Below are positions 52,701 to 61,090 of a DNA stretch of 64,000 nucleotides, piece after piece. The translations under genes were made by a program, and so were the position numbers. The notes beneath the pieces are model-generated. The model did no database searches and had not been told where the DNA came from. It was given only the letters and a program-made list of their open reading frames with translations. Origin of the DNA: Bacteroidia bacterium (GTDB lineage Bacteria > Bacteroidota > Bacteroidia > J057); NCBI GenBank assembly GCA_030430205.1, contig JAUIGE010000018.1, positions 62,001 through 126,000 of the forward strand. The letters are read 5' to 3'. How positions within the stretch are numbered: position 1 is the stretch's first letter; every line of letters begins with the position of its first letter.

Positions 52701-54737
52701 ATGACCCATATCGCAAATCGTTGTGCTGACAACATCCGCATCCTTTCGGCAGCTATGGTAGAAGCTGCCAACTCCGGTCATCCCGGAGGCGCCATGGGCG
52801 GCGCTGATTTTATCAACATCCTGTACACCGAATTTTTGAACTTCGACCCCGACAATCCTCAATGGATTCATCGGGATCGTTTCTTTTTGGACCCCGGACA
52901 CATGTCTGCCATGCTTTATTCACAGCTGCATCTATGTGGCTGGTTTGAGATGGATGAATTGCGCAATTTCCGCCGTTGGGGAAGCCCAACGCCAGGTCAT
53001 CCCGAGAAGGATTTTGCCCGGGGCATCGAAAACACTTCTGGCCCCCTGGGCCAGGGGCACACCAATGCCGTAGGCGCTGCCATCGCAGAGCGCTTTCTGG
53101 TAGCTCGCTTTGGCGAGTGGATGGCACATAAAACTTATGCTTTTATCTCGGATGGCGGAATCCAGGAAGAGATAGCGCAGGGAGCAGGGCGGATTGCAGG
53201 CCACCTGGGCCTACACAATCTCATCATGTTTTATGATGCCAACGACATCCAGCTTTCTACTGAGGTAGATGAGGTGATGACAGAAGATACGGCGAAAAAA
53301 TATGAAGCCTGGGGATGGGAAGTTGTGACCATAGACGGCAATGATGCCGATGCGATCCGTGGCGCTTTGCGCCAGGCGCAAACAAGTACCAGGCCTTTTC
53401 TGATCATTGGAAAGACGGTGATGGGAAAAGGAGCTGTGACAGCTGATGGAGAAAGTTTTGAAGGAAAAGTCTCAACCCACGGGCAACCATTGAGTGATGC
53501 TGGCGCTTCTTTGGAAGGCACCATCGCCAACCTGGGAGGAGATCCAGAGAATCCCTTCCAGGTGTTTCCTGAAGTGGCAGCTCACTATGGGCGGATCCTT
53601 GCAGCAAAGCGTGCCGAGATTGTGCGCCGTCAGCAGGTAGAGGCCCAATGGGCCTCCGGGAATCCCGCTCTCGCGGCCAAACTGGCAACCTTCTTCTCCG
53701 GCAAAGTGCCGGATATTGACTACGCTGCCATCGAACAGTCAGCCAATGGCTCGACACGCGATGCCTCCCGCAAAGTCCTCGGCATCTTTGCCGGGCAGGT
53801 TGAAAATATGATCGTCAGCTCTGCTGACCTGAGTAACAGTGATCGTACAGATGGCTTTTTGAAAAAAACCACTGCCTTCCAAAAGGGCGACTTCAGTGGC
53901 GGATTCCTGCAGGCAGGTGTTTCAGAGCTCACCATGGCAGCGATCTGCAATGGCATAGCCCTGCACGGAGGGGTAATCCCTGTATGTGGCACCTTCTTCG
54001 TTTTTTCAGATTATATGAAACCGGCTATCCGTCTTGCAGCGCTGATGGAGCTTCCTGTAAAATATGTCTGGACACATGATGCCTTCCGCGTTGGAGAGGA
54101 TGGGCCAACCCACCAGCCGGTTGAGCATGAGGCGCAAATTCGCCTGATGGAAAAGTTGAAAACCCATAGTGGGAATAGCTCTTTTCTGGCTCTGCGTCCC
54201 GCAGATGTAAACGAAGCAACCGTTTGCTGGAAGCTGGCTCTCGAAAATACCAAGGGCCCGACGGGCCTGATTTTCTCGCGCCAGGGCATCAAAGACTTGC
54301 CCGCAGTAGCAGGGAAGAGCAGATATGAGGCTGCACTGGAGGCCGCCAAAGGCGGCTATATCGTCTCCGATGATGGCGGTACGCCTGATGTCGTCCTGGT
54401 AGCTAGTGGCTCAGAGGTTGCTACCCTGGAAGCTGGCGCAGCCCTGCTGCGCACAGGCCACGGACAGAAAGTCCGTGTGGTATCTGTCCCATCGGAAGGC
54501 CTCTTCCGTCAGCAGACAGCGGCCTATCAGGAATCTGTGATTCCGGCAGGATTGCCTTGCTTTGGTATGACCGCGGGCTTGCCCGTGACGCTGGAAGGCC
54601 TGGTAGGTCCCGGAGGAAAAGTCTATGGTCTGGACCATTTTGGCTACTCTGCCAGTTATAAAGTGCTGGATGAGAAGTTTGGTTTTACTGGAGAAAATGT
54701 CTGTAAGGAGGTGCTTCAGTACCTGGGCAGAGGCTAA
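52701..54737 (+). CDS. tkt: Transketolase
   Basis: The 678-residue product is a full-length single-chain enzyme. The ThDP-binding domain has ANSGHPGGAMGGADF, TSGPLGQGHTNAVGAAIAERFL and the metal/ThDP motif ISDGGIQEEIAQGAGRIAGHLGLHNLIMFYDAN. The pyrimidine domain has GVSELTMAAICNGIALHGGVIPVCGTFFVFSDYMKPAIRLAAL and VWTHDAFRVGEDGPTHQPVE, followed by the C-terminal domain. It moves two-carbon units between sugar phosphates in the non-oxidative pentose phosphate pathway. The gene appears monocistronic and converges with lolD 10 nt away. Confidence 0.97.
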   Translation: MTHIANRCADNIRILSAAMVEAANSGHPGGAMGGADFINILYTEFLNFDPDNPQWIHRDRFFLDPGHMSAMLYSQLHLCGWFEMDELRNFRRWGSPTPGHPEKDFARGIENTSGPLGQGHTNAVGAAIAERFLVARFGEWMAHKTYAFISDGGIQEEIAQGAGRIAGHLGLHNLIMFYDANDIQLSTEVDEVMTEDTAKKYEAWGWEVVTIDGNDADAIRGALRQAQTSTRPFLIIGKTVMGKGAVTADGESFEGKVSTHGQPLSDAGASLEGTIANLGGDPENPFQVFPEVAAHYGRILAAKRAEIVRRQQVEAQWASGNPALAAKLATFFSGKVPDIDYAAIEQSANGSTRDASRKVLGIFAGQVENMIVSSADLSNSDRTDGFLKKTTAFQKGDFSGGFLQAGVSELTMAAICNGIALHGGVIPVCGTFFVFSDYMKPAIRLAALMELPVKYVWTHDAFRVGEDGPTHQPVEHEAQIRLMEKLKTHSGNSSFLALRPADVNEATVCWKLALENTKGPTGLIFSRQGIKDLPAVAGKSRYEAALEAAKGGYIVSDDGGTPDVVLVASGSEVATLEAGAALLRTGHGQKVRVVSVPSEGLFRQQTAAYQESVIPAGLPCFGMTAGLPVTLEGLVGPGGKVYGLDHFGYSASYKVLDEKFGFTGENVCKEVLQYLGRG

Positions 54738-54747
54738 GAGCGCCTGC

Positions 54748-55401
54748 TCACATTACCATAAGTCCATCTTTAATATGATACTGGCGGTCAGCTTTGGCCG
54801 CCAGTTCCTGATTGTGGGTCACAATGAGGAAGCCTACCCCTGTCTTTTGAGCCAGCTCAAAAATCAGGCGATACAGCTCCTGGCTGGTATGGGTGTCGAG
54901 GTTTCCGGTAGGTTCATCTGCCAAAATCAATTTGGGCTGGTTCATCAGCGCACGGGCGATGGAGACGCGCTGCTGCTCTCCACCGGAGAGCTGGCTGGGT
55001 TTGTGTGCGGCCCGGGCTGAAAGCCCGAGCTGATCGAGCAAGTCGTATGCGCGGGCGGTGCTCTCGCTTTTGCTCCTGCCTTGTATAAAGGCAGGGATAC
55101 AGACATTTTCCAATGCCGTAAACTCCGGCAGCAAATGGTGAAACTGGAAGACGAATCCGAGGGAATCGTTGCGGAATTGCGCCTTTTGCGCCTCACTGAG
55201 TTTCAGGATGTCCCGATCCTGAAAGTAAATCTGCCCGCTATCTGGCAGGTCAAGGGTGCCAAGGATCTGCAAGAGCGTGCTCTTGCCAGCGCCCGATGAG
55301 CCCACCAGGGCTACAACTTCCCCTTCGTTCAACTCGACACTCACTCCCTTCAACACCTTCAGGGAGTTATAAGACTTAAATATATCAATGGCTTTCAGCA
55401 T
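54748..55401 (-). CDS. lolD: ABC transporter ATP-binding protein, LolD/MacB type
   Basis: The track starts at 55584 with a non-coding-like extension. The ATG at 55399-55401 ([24 protein letters not shown]) is the family start and gives 217 residues. It has Walker A ([15 protein letters not shown]), Q-loop ([17 protein letters not shown]), signature ([16 protein letters not shown]), Walker B ([14 protein letters not shown]) and H-loop ([11 protein letters not shown]). It matches the LolD branch, which drives release of lipoproteins from the inner membrane with LolC/LolE; those genes are not adjacent. It follows the small membrane protein gene by 29 nt. Confidence 0.93.
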   Translation of the reverse strand: MLKAIDIFKSYNSLKVLKGVSVELNEGEVVALVGSSGAGKSTLLQILGTLDLPDSGQIYFQDRDILKLSEAQKAQFRNDSLGFVFQFHHLLPEFTALENVCIPAFIQGRSKSESTARAYDLLDQLGLSARAAHKPSQLSGGEQQRVSIARALMNQPKLILADEPTGNLDTHTSQELYRLIFELAQKTGVGFLIVTHNQELAAKADRQYHIKDGLMVM

Positions 55402-55430
55402 GGCGCAAACATACAAAAGATCGGCTATAT

Positions 55431-55772
55431 TCAGAGACGATCTATGAAGCGCATGACTTTTTCGTAGATGGGATCTACGAAAAATAGGAAGCCAATTCCA
55501 AGCCCGGCAAATAAACCCAAAGGATGAGCGGTGGAAGCAGTAATGCCCAGCCCAATAAAGAGGGAACAAAGGAAAAAAGCCCATCCATATTTGTTCTTGC
55601 CTTTATGGCGGCTTCGTTCTACCCGATGCACCCGTGTGCGCTGTCGTGTATGCTGTTTCTGTCCGTTTTCCTGGTCGTAAAACTCGGCTGAGGACAAATC
55701 CTCAACTTCCTGATCGGAAATTTCTACTTCATTAATGTCAAAATTTTCAGAATCGGAAAAGCGAGAAGGCAT
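55431..55772 (-). CDS. Small membrane protein of unknown function
   Basis: The ATG at 55770-55772 (MPSRFSDSENFDINEVEI) is preferred over the upstream track start, giving 113 residues. The N-terminal half is polar, acidic and then basic (HTRQRTRVHRVERSRHKGKNK). Two hydrophobic segments follow (YGWAFFLCSLFIGLGITAS and PLGLFAGLGIGFLFFVDPI), with a short cytoplasmic tail. It is upstream of lolD in the same direction. No family was recognised. Confidence 0.65.
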   Translation of the reverse strand: MPSRFSDSENFDINEVEISDQEVEDLSSAEFYDQENGQKQHTRQRTRVHRVERSRHKGKNKYGWAFFLCSLFIGLGITASTAHPLGLFAGLGIGFLFFVDPIYEKVMRFIDRL

Positions 55773-56033
55773 ATGTTTTTTTGTTAATAGGTAGCTCAAA
55801 AACGGACAATCTTACAAACGGCAAATAGAGGCACCATTAGCCAATTTTACGCTGTTTTGTTGGAGATATCAACTTCACAAAAGGAAGTTAAGTACAAAAA
55901 TAGCTATTTTTTCCTTCCAAAAAAGGAAATTTACACGCTCATATATTCCTACCAATAGCCGAAACATTTTTCATTCAAAGACAATCATCGGCATACTTTT
56001 AGCTAATTACTAAGGAAAATGAGAAAGTAGCGT

Positions 56034-56477
56034 ATGCATTTTTTTGACTTAAACGAAACTCAGGTACGGGACTTAAATTTGTTCAATCTCATCCTGGAAG
56101 CCCATGGATGGCATGACTCTGATGAGACGGAGAAGAGGATTTTGGCCGGCGAAAATCAGTGTCCCGAAGGGAAGCAGACAATTGTCCATGGGACAAGCTG
56201 TCTTGAAGCACAATTTCATGCTCCCCTAAATATGATTACCCTTCAAATCAAAGATATAATAGATCATGACCGGATTCGCTTTTACTTTTTTTATGATGAA
56301 AAGGTAGAGCGGATTTTGGAGTGGTTGGCTGCGGTCAGTGAAAGACTGAATATGGACAGCTATATCGAATGCCTCAAAGAGGTTTTTGGCAAATGCGAAA
56401 TGATCCTCCTGGAACTGGCCAAAGATGAAATCTATGAGGTAAAGCCACCTGAAGAAACGGTGGGGAGTAGAGAGTAG
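56034..56477 (+). CDS. Conserved-looking cytoplasmic protein of unknown function
   Basis: The 147-residue product has no signal or membrane segment. It has a mixed alpha/beta look, with ITLQIKDIIDHDRIRFYFFYDEKVERILEWLAAV followed by a helix LNMDSYIECLKEVFGKCEMILLELAKDEIYEVKP. The last residues (TVGSRE) and the stop codon are provided by the tandem repeat that follows, so the original end may have been altered. The 261-nt spacer before it is AT-rich and without a recognisable signal. No function is assigned. Confidence 0.65.
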   Translation: MHFFDLNETQVRDLNLFNLILEAHGWHDSDETEKRILAGENQCPEGKQTIVHGTSCLEAQFHAPLNMITLQIKDIIDHDRIRFYFFYDEKVERILEWLAAVSERLNMDSYIECLKEVFGKCEMILLELAKDEIYEVKPPEETVGSRE

Positions 56478-56526
56478 AGAGTTGGCAGTTGGTAGTTGGC
56501 AGTTGGTAGTTAGCAGTTGGCAGGGG
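56466..56526 (+). repeat. 7-nt tandem repeat (GTTGGCA type)
   Basis: GAGTAGA GAGTAGA is followed by about six degenerate units of TTGGCAG/TTGGTAG. It overlaps the stop codon of the 147-aa gene and lies just before the SRP RNA promoter. Confidence 0.85.
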
Positions 56527-56563
56527 GTGATTTTGTATTTAAATTAAATTTTTTCAGTAAAAT

Positions 56564-56594
56564 TTTGCAATCCTTAACCCTTGGTGTACATTTG
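56564..56594 (+). promoter_or_regulatory. Bacteroidota consensus promoter of the SRP RNA gene
   Basis: TTTG (56564-56567), 19 nt, then TACATTTG (56587-56594) is an exact match to the primary-sigma consensus TTTG-N19-TAnnTTTG. The predicted start falls at about 56599-56600, the first base of the RNA stem. Confidence 0.9.
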
Positions 56595-56598
56595 CGCC

Positions 56599-56694
56599 CG
56601 GGTAAGGCTGTACGACCAGCTCCTTCTGAACTCCGCCAGGTCGGGAACGAAGCAACGGTATGAAGTCGAGCGGTGCGATATGGTTCTTACCCGC
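56599..56694 (+). ncRNA. ffs: Signal recognition particle RNA, small bacterial (4.5S) type
   Basis: The ends pair (CGGGTAAG with CTTACCCG). The conserved domain IV core is visible: GCCAGGTCGGGAACGAAGCAAC, which holds the asymmetric and symmetric loops (the GGAA tetraloop region) bound by Ffh. The RNA is about 96 nt, followed directly by a run of eight T, and has an exact consensus promoter in front. With Ffh it targets membrane and secreted proteins to the Sec translocon. It lies between the 147-aa gene and ribD. Confidence 0.93.
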
Positions 56695-56714
56695 TTTTTT
56701 TTATTTCATTTTAC

Positions 56715-57818
56715 ATGACGATTCAAGCCGCACAAGATGCGCTTTTCCTTGCAAGATGCAACCAACTCGCCCGTCTAGGCGGTCGGCATGTTTTTCCCAA
56801 TCCATGCGTAGGTTCTGTAATTGTACATGATGGTCACATCATCGGTGAAGGCTGGCACCAGCAAGTCGGTGGGCCACATGCTGAAGTGAATGCTGTCCAC
56901 TCTGTGAAAGAGCGTACACTCCTTTCTCAAGCTACGCTTTATGTCAACCTGGAGCCTTGCAGCACACATGGCCGTACACCGCCCTGTGCAGATTTAATTT
57001 TGGAGTCGGGCATTCCCCGGGTGGTAATAGGCTGCATGGATCCCAATCCCCAGGTGGCTGGAAGGGGTATAAAAAAATTAAGAGAAGCAGGAGTTGAGGT
57101 GGTATTGGCAGAAGATCCCCAGCCTTTTATTGATCTGAATAAACGTTTTTTTGTGAATCAGTTGCTGAAGCGACCCTATATTTCGCTAAAGTGGGCACAG
57201 TCTGCCAATGGGCAGATAGCCAGCCATCATACAGATGGCCAGTTGAAAGCAGTCACCATCACGGGCTATGAAGCCCGCTGTCTCACCCACCGCCTGCGGG
57301 CGGAGCATCAGGCCATCCTCGTAGGCCGCAATACTGCGGCCATAGACGATCCCCTGCTCAACAACCGCCATTATTATGGCGGGCAACCCTTGAGGCTTGT
57401 CCTTGACAGGCATGGAAAATTGTCAGAGAGCCTGCGGCTGTTTCATTCTCCCCCAGACCCAGTCTGGCTTCTTACAGAAAATTCCCGGCAGGCGCTGCCG
57501 CCTCATGTGGAAGTGAAGATTTTTTCTCCCTGGCCGGACTCTCTGACTCTTTTATTTCAAAAGCTCTATCAGGAGTTGGGCGTTTGCAGTATTCTCGTAG
57601 AAGGGGGACAGGAAATTCACGAGCAGTGTCTCGCAGAGGAATTGTTTGATGAACTCTTTGTCTATCAGGGAAATACTGCCATTATGCAGGGTTATCCGGC
57701 TGCTCGGGTCCCAACTGGCCTTAGCTGGCCTCAGCCTCAATCTTTGGGAGCAGATCACCTCTGGCACTTTTCATTAACTCGATTTCATCCACTTATGCCA
57801 GATCGCGTTTCATGCTAA
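56715..57818 (+). CDS. ribD: Bifunctional riboflavin biosynthesis deaminase/reductase
   Basis: The track opens inside the SRP RNA (56673). The ATG at 56715 (MTIQAAQDALFLARCNQLARLG) gives 367 residues. The N-terminal deaminase domain has the zinc site GGPHAEVNAV and NLEPCSTHGRTPPCADLIL. The C-terminal reductase domain has RPYISLKWAQSANGQIA, the NADPH/substrate region HRLRAEHQAILVGRNTAAIDDPLLN and ILVEGGQEIHEQCL. It carries out the second and third steps of riboflavin synthesis from GTP. It lies just after the SRP RNA terminator. No FMN riboswitch is visible in the short leader. Confidence 0.96.
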   Translation: MTIQAAQDALFLARCNQLARLGGRHVFPNPCVGSVIVHDGHIIGEGWHQQVGGPHAEVNAVHSVKERTLLSQATLYVNLEPCSTHGRTPPCADLILESGIPRVVIGCMDPNPQVAGRGIKKLREAGVEVVLAEDPQPFIDLNKRFFVNQLLKRPYISLKWAQSANGQIASHHTDGQLKAVTITGYEARCLTHRLRAEHQAILVGRNTAAIDDPLLNNRHYYGGQPLRLVLDRHGKLSESLRLFHSPPDPVWLLTENSRQALPPHVEVKIFSPWPDSLTLLFQKLYQELGVCSILVEGGQEIHEQCLAEELFDELFVYQGNTAIMQGYPAARVPTGLSWPQPQSLGADHLWHFSLTRFHPLMPDRVSC

Positions 57819-57929
57819 TTATTGTAGAATTACAAAAAAATGTCTTTGCATTTTATCCAAATAATTTGCTTTATTGCGCTCACAGAAGTCATTTATTATA
57901 GAATATTTACATTATTTTCTTTTGCATCT

Positions 57930-57976
57930 CCCTTACCGTTTGACGCACAATATTTCCTAATATGTGCCCGTAAGGG
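57930..57976 (+). other. Structured intergenic hairpin upstream of the 706-aa gene
   Basis: An outer stem CCCTTAC/GTAAGGG encloses an inner stem GCACAATATT/AATATGTGC (one bulged A, 4-nt loop). There is no T-run, so a leader structure rather than a terminator is likely. The rest of the 57819-58045 spacer is AT-rich and shows no further signal. Confidence 0.55.
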
Positions 57977-58045
57977 AAAATAAAACATTAATCTTTTAGG
58001 AATGACAAAGCCATCAGGCTTTTGCTTAGTTATTCTTGTATAATC

Positions 58046-60166
58046 ATGAAGAATTATTTCCCGTACCAATTTTGCATCAACCTAAAGATGGAAGCTGATC
58101 AGCTTTTGCTTCCTCGCTATATGCGTGATCTGGCAGAGCTGCCTGTGTATGACAACCAACGAGAGCTGGAAAGTTTTTTTTACAGCAATTTGAAAGATGC
58201 CTCGCTCATCTCTCAAAGTGAAGTGGAATATTTCCAATTCCTGGTTCATAATAGTTTAGCCTTTCATCTTCAGAAGCTTGATTTTGATTCCTTCCAGCAA
58301 GTGCTGGAGATGATCAGACACCGCATGCTTGCCCTGCGCAATACCCACGTAGAGATCAATGCCAAGGCCTGGGAAGGCTATATCAATTTCTTTGAAGTGG
58401 CTTTCCTCCGGGTGATGAGGCATGTTCCTCTGGAGCGTTTTGAGGATATGCTGGATGGCCTGAATTGGGAGATATACAAAGAAGGATTTGTTGCGCAGCT
58501 TTCCAGTCTGATCGGCTATGTCTATCTGCATGAAGACGATGATGAGCAGGCTGCCAAGTCCCGCTTATGGTTGCAAAAAGCGCTCTACGAGAGCAAGCCC
58601 GAGGCAAAGCTGGTGCTTTACCTGTTTCTGGGGCAGTATTTTCTGCGCAAGCGCGATGAGCAGACAGCCAACCAAATCGCTGATTTGGTGGAAAAACTGC
58701 GCCAGGAAGAAGTCAATCCTGAAGTGAAGGCCTTTTTTCGTGCAGCAGCTTTTCAGTTGGATGCGCAGGGCTTCGAGTTACAAACGACAGGGATGGATAA
58801 TGGCCTCACCCCTGAAGAGTATGCCGTAGAGCAAATTGACAAATTACGGGTCAGGTATGAGAAATTTTCAGAAGTAAATAACCTGCCACCTTTTGTAAGG
58901 CATGAATTGGCAGCTATTGTCGCCCAGCATTATGGCGATCTGGCTGATCCGATAGAAGAGGAAAAGGTGAAAATTGCTATAGGGAAGCAGGCGATGAGCC
59001 TGATGGATGCTATAGTGGCGGATTTGGATGAAGAAAAATGGCCAGATCAGATGATGCGTTACCGCCTCATACGGGCCAAGACTGCCGGGCAGTCGGGTAT
59101 CTCCCTGACAGAGAAGGAGTTGAAAGAAATTCTGCTCCACTATCGGAGAGGGTTGCATTATCCCAGCTTCCTGGAGGCGAGCCGCGTGTTTATGATTATC
59201 CTCGATATCAACGGTAATGGCCCCAAGGCGATGGACCTTTTTGCAGACATCTTCAAACAAGGTCACCGCAGGTTGGAGCAGGGCGGCTTTGCCCTGTTGC
59301 TGGGAGGACTGGAAGTCGGCAACGACATCCTGGGGCGTGAATCCCGCAAGGCCGGGGTCTCCTGGATCGTGCAGGAACTGAAGGCTTATTTTGAGCATAT
59401 CAAAGAAGCGATAGACCTTATCCCGGATCATTTGGAGGATTTTGGCGAAGATGCCATCGAGCAATTTCGCAAGACTTTCACCCTCTTTGAACCCATTTCT
59501 CAATTCAATATTTTCACCTATTTCAGCTATCAGCTGGCCCAAATCAAGATGTTGAAAATTGGCGCGCTGCTTTCAAAAGACAAAATTTCGGAGCAGTTGG
59601 TCAATCGTCTACTGAATAATATTACCAGCGAAAATAGCCCCTTGAGCTTCATTACAGGGGAGTGGGATGAATTTAAAGATGTACCCAATGCTGTCAGAAA
59701 CAAGACGCTGAATAAATGCATCAATATTTCCAAAGGAGACCTTCCGCTGGCAGCAGAGCATTTGGACTTTTCCTACCGCAATCTGCGCTCCTACATCACT
59801 TTCAAGGAAGTCAATCGTCTCGGTTTTTTCCTCGATATTACCCAAACCAACAACAAACAGTTGGAGCAGGGTATCCGCCTCATGTTTTTTGATCTCTATA
59901 AAGATGGAACCATTTTCGAAGTTGTCTTCGACATGCCCAAATTTTTGGTCAGACATGCCAAGTCTGGTTTTTATTCCTCCGATCTGGAAAAAGAACTCAA
60001 CATCAAAGGCACTACAGCCAAGAAATACATCAAGATCATGGGGGAGATAGGCTTGATCAAGCAGGATAAAACGACAGGAAGGAAGCATTTTTACCGCCTA
60101 ATCCGCGAAAATGTGATGAAGCGGCTGGGCCAGGATCAAACCACCCTGATTAGCCCGGATGCTTAA
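58046..60166 (+). CDS. Large helical protein with C-terminal winged-helix domain, unknown function
   Basis: The track uses a TTG (58022). The ATG at 58046 (MKNYFPYQFCINL) gives 706 residues, and 58088 (MEADQLLLPRYM) is also possible. Residues about 60-520 look like a helical repeat solenoid (SRLWLQKALYESKPEAKLVLYLFLGQYFLRKRDEQTANQIADLVEKL), related by eye to TPR. A Fis-like helix pair (KGDLPLAAEHLDFSYRNLRSYITFKEVNRLGFFL) follows. The end holds a winged-helix-like segment (SSDLEKELNIKGTTAKKYIKIMGEIGLIKQDKTTGRKHFYRL). There is no signal peptide. It may be a DNA-binding regulator with a sensor solenoid (inference). Family not recognised. Confidence 0.7.
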   Translation: MKNYFPYQFCINLKMEADQLLLPRYMRDLAELPVYDNQRELESFFYSNLKDASLISQSEVEYFQFLVHNSLAFHLQKLDFDSFQQVLEMIRHRMLALRNTHVEINAKAWEGYINFFEVAFLRVMRHVPLERFEDMLDGLNWEIYKEGFVAQLSSLIGYVYLHEDDDEQAAKSRLWLQKALYESKPEAKLVLYLFLGQYFLRKRDEQTANQIADLVEKLRQEEVNPEVKAFFRAAAFQLDAQGFELQTTGMDNGLTPEEYAVEQIDKLRVRYEKFSEVNNLPPFVRHELAAIVAQHYGDLADPIEEEKVKIAIGKQAMSLMDAIVADLDEEKWPDQMMRYRLIRAKTAGQSGISLTEKELKEILLHYRRGLHYPSFLEASRVFMIILDINGNGPKAMDLFADIFKQGHRRLEQGGFALLLGGLEVGNDILGRESRKAGVSWIVQELKAYFEHIKEAIDLIPDHLEDFGEDAIEQFRKTFTLFEPISQFNIFTYFSYQLAQIKMLKIGALLSKDKISEQLVNRLLNNITSENSPLSFITGEWDEFKDVPNAVRNKTLNKCINISKGDLPLAAEHLDFSYRNLRSYITFKEVNRLGFFLDITQTNNKQLEQGIRLMFFDLYKDGTIFEVVFDMPKFLVRHAKSGFYSSDLEKELNIKGTTAKKYIKIMGEIGLIKQDKTTGRKHFYRLIRENVMKRLGQDQTTLISPDA

Positions 60167-60206
60167 GATTTCCAGATGATAAGCTAAATCAAAAAATATA
60201 TTTATT

Positions 60207-60214
60207 TAACTTTG
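60207..60214 (+). promoter_or_regulatory. Possible -7 promoter element of yebC
   Basis: TAACTTTG matches TAnnTTTG 38 nt before the ATG at 60252. No TTTG is found 19 nt upstream. Confidence 0.4.
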
Positions 60215-60251
60215 CAGCCCTATTTTGGAGTTGAGTTAATCGTAATATTTT

Positions 60252-61007
60252 ATGGCAGGACATAGTAAATGGGCCAATATAAAGCATAGAAAAGGGGCTC
60301 AGGATGCAAAGAGAGGGAAACTGTTTTCCCGTTTGGTAAAAGAGGTGATGGTCGCCGTGAAGGAAGGCGGAGCCGATCCTGACGCCAATCCACGCCTGCG
60401 GATGGCCATTAAAAATGCTTCCAAAGCATCTGTTCCCAAAGACAAAGTAACCAATGCTATCAGCAAAGGCTCGGGAGAGGATGGAACTTCATTTGATGAA
60501 GTCACCTACGAAGGCTATGCGCCACATGGTGTGGCTGTCTTTGTTGAATGCCTGACAGACAATACCAACCGTACGGTAGCCAATGTGCGCATGTACTTTA
60601 GCAAGTTTAATGGAAGCATGGGCAAAAATGGCTCTGTTTCTTTTATGTTTGAGCGAAAAGGAATCTTTAGGATTGCTGAAGAAAACATCAGCATGGATCT
60701 GGAGGAGTTTGCCCTGGAGCTGATGGATGGCGGGCTGGAAGAGTACGAAAGAGAAGAGGGCTTTTTCATCGCGACTTGTGCATTTGAGGATTTTGGCCTG
60801 CTGAACAGCAAGCTTGAGGAGTTGGAGGTAGAAGCCGAAAGTTCAAATATTGAGATGATTCCCACCACAACCAAAGCGCTCGAACTGGCTCAGGCAAGGT
60901 CGGTACTCAAAATGTTGGACAAGCTCGAAGACGATGACGATGTCCAAAACGTATTCCATAATATGGAAATGACTGATGAAATCGCCGCAGCTTTGGCGGA
61001 AGAGTAA
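60252..61007 (+). CDS. yebC: YebC/PmpR family regulatory protein
   Basis: The 251-residue product begins with the family signature [40 protein letters not shown], followed by [30 protein letters not shown] and [30 protein letters not shown]. The two C-terminal domains follow ([41 protein letters not shown]). Members act as transcription regulators or, in one branch, help ribosomes pass stalls. The acidic D-rich end is common in the family. It is separated from the carboxyltransferase gene by the GTTTCGGGTT hairpin repeat. Confidence 0.95.
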   Translation: MAGHSKWANIKHRKGAQDAKRGKLFSRLVKEVMVAVKEGGADPDANPRLRMAIKNASKASVPKDKVTNAISKGSGEDGTSFDEVTYEGYAPHGVAVFVECLTDNTNRTVANVRMYFSKFNGSMGKNGSVSFMFERKGIFRIAEENISMDLEEFALELMDGGLEEYEREEGFFIATCAFEDFGLLNSKLEELEVEAESSNIEMIPTTTKALELAQARSVLKMLDKLEDDDDVQNVFHNMEMTDEIAAALAEE

Positions 61008-61012
61008 CATCA

Positions 61013-61080
61013 GTTTCGGGTTTCGGGTTCCGGGTTCCGGGTAATCCAAAACCTGAAAGCCGGAACTCAAAACCCGAAAC
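61013..61080 (+). repeat. GTTTCGGGTTT...AAACCCGAAAC repeat hairpin, copy 2
   Basis: The outer arms GTTTCGGGTTT and AAACCCGAAAC are exact complements. The inside carries degenerate 7-nt units (GTTTCGG GTTCCGG GTTCCGG) and a partly complementary CCGGAACTC. It has the same ends and unit as the element at 24010-24066. Confidence 0.85.
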
Positions 61081-61090
61081 AAAATATCTT

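Noticed and set aside
54748-55584. Long form of LolD starting at 55584
   Set aside because: The first 61 codons overlap the small membrane protein gene in another frame and have no ABC features; MLKAIDIF at 55401 is the family start.
56466-56526. Tandem repeat considered as a CRISPR array
   Set aside because: Units are 7 nt, contiguous, degenerate and without spacers; no cas genes are present in the window.
61013-61080. GTTTCGGGTTT hairpin considered as a yebC terminator
   Set aside because: There is no T-run after the stem, and a sister element sits inside the RHS operon; it is better treated as a repeat.
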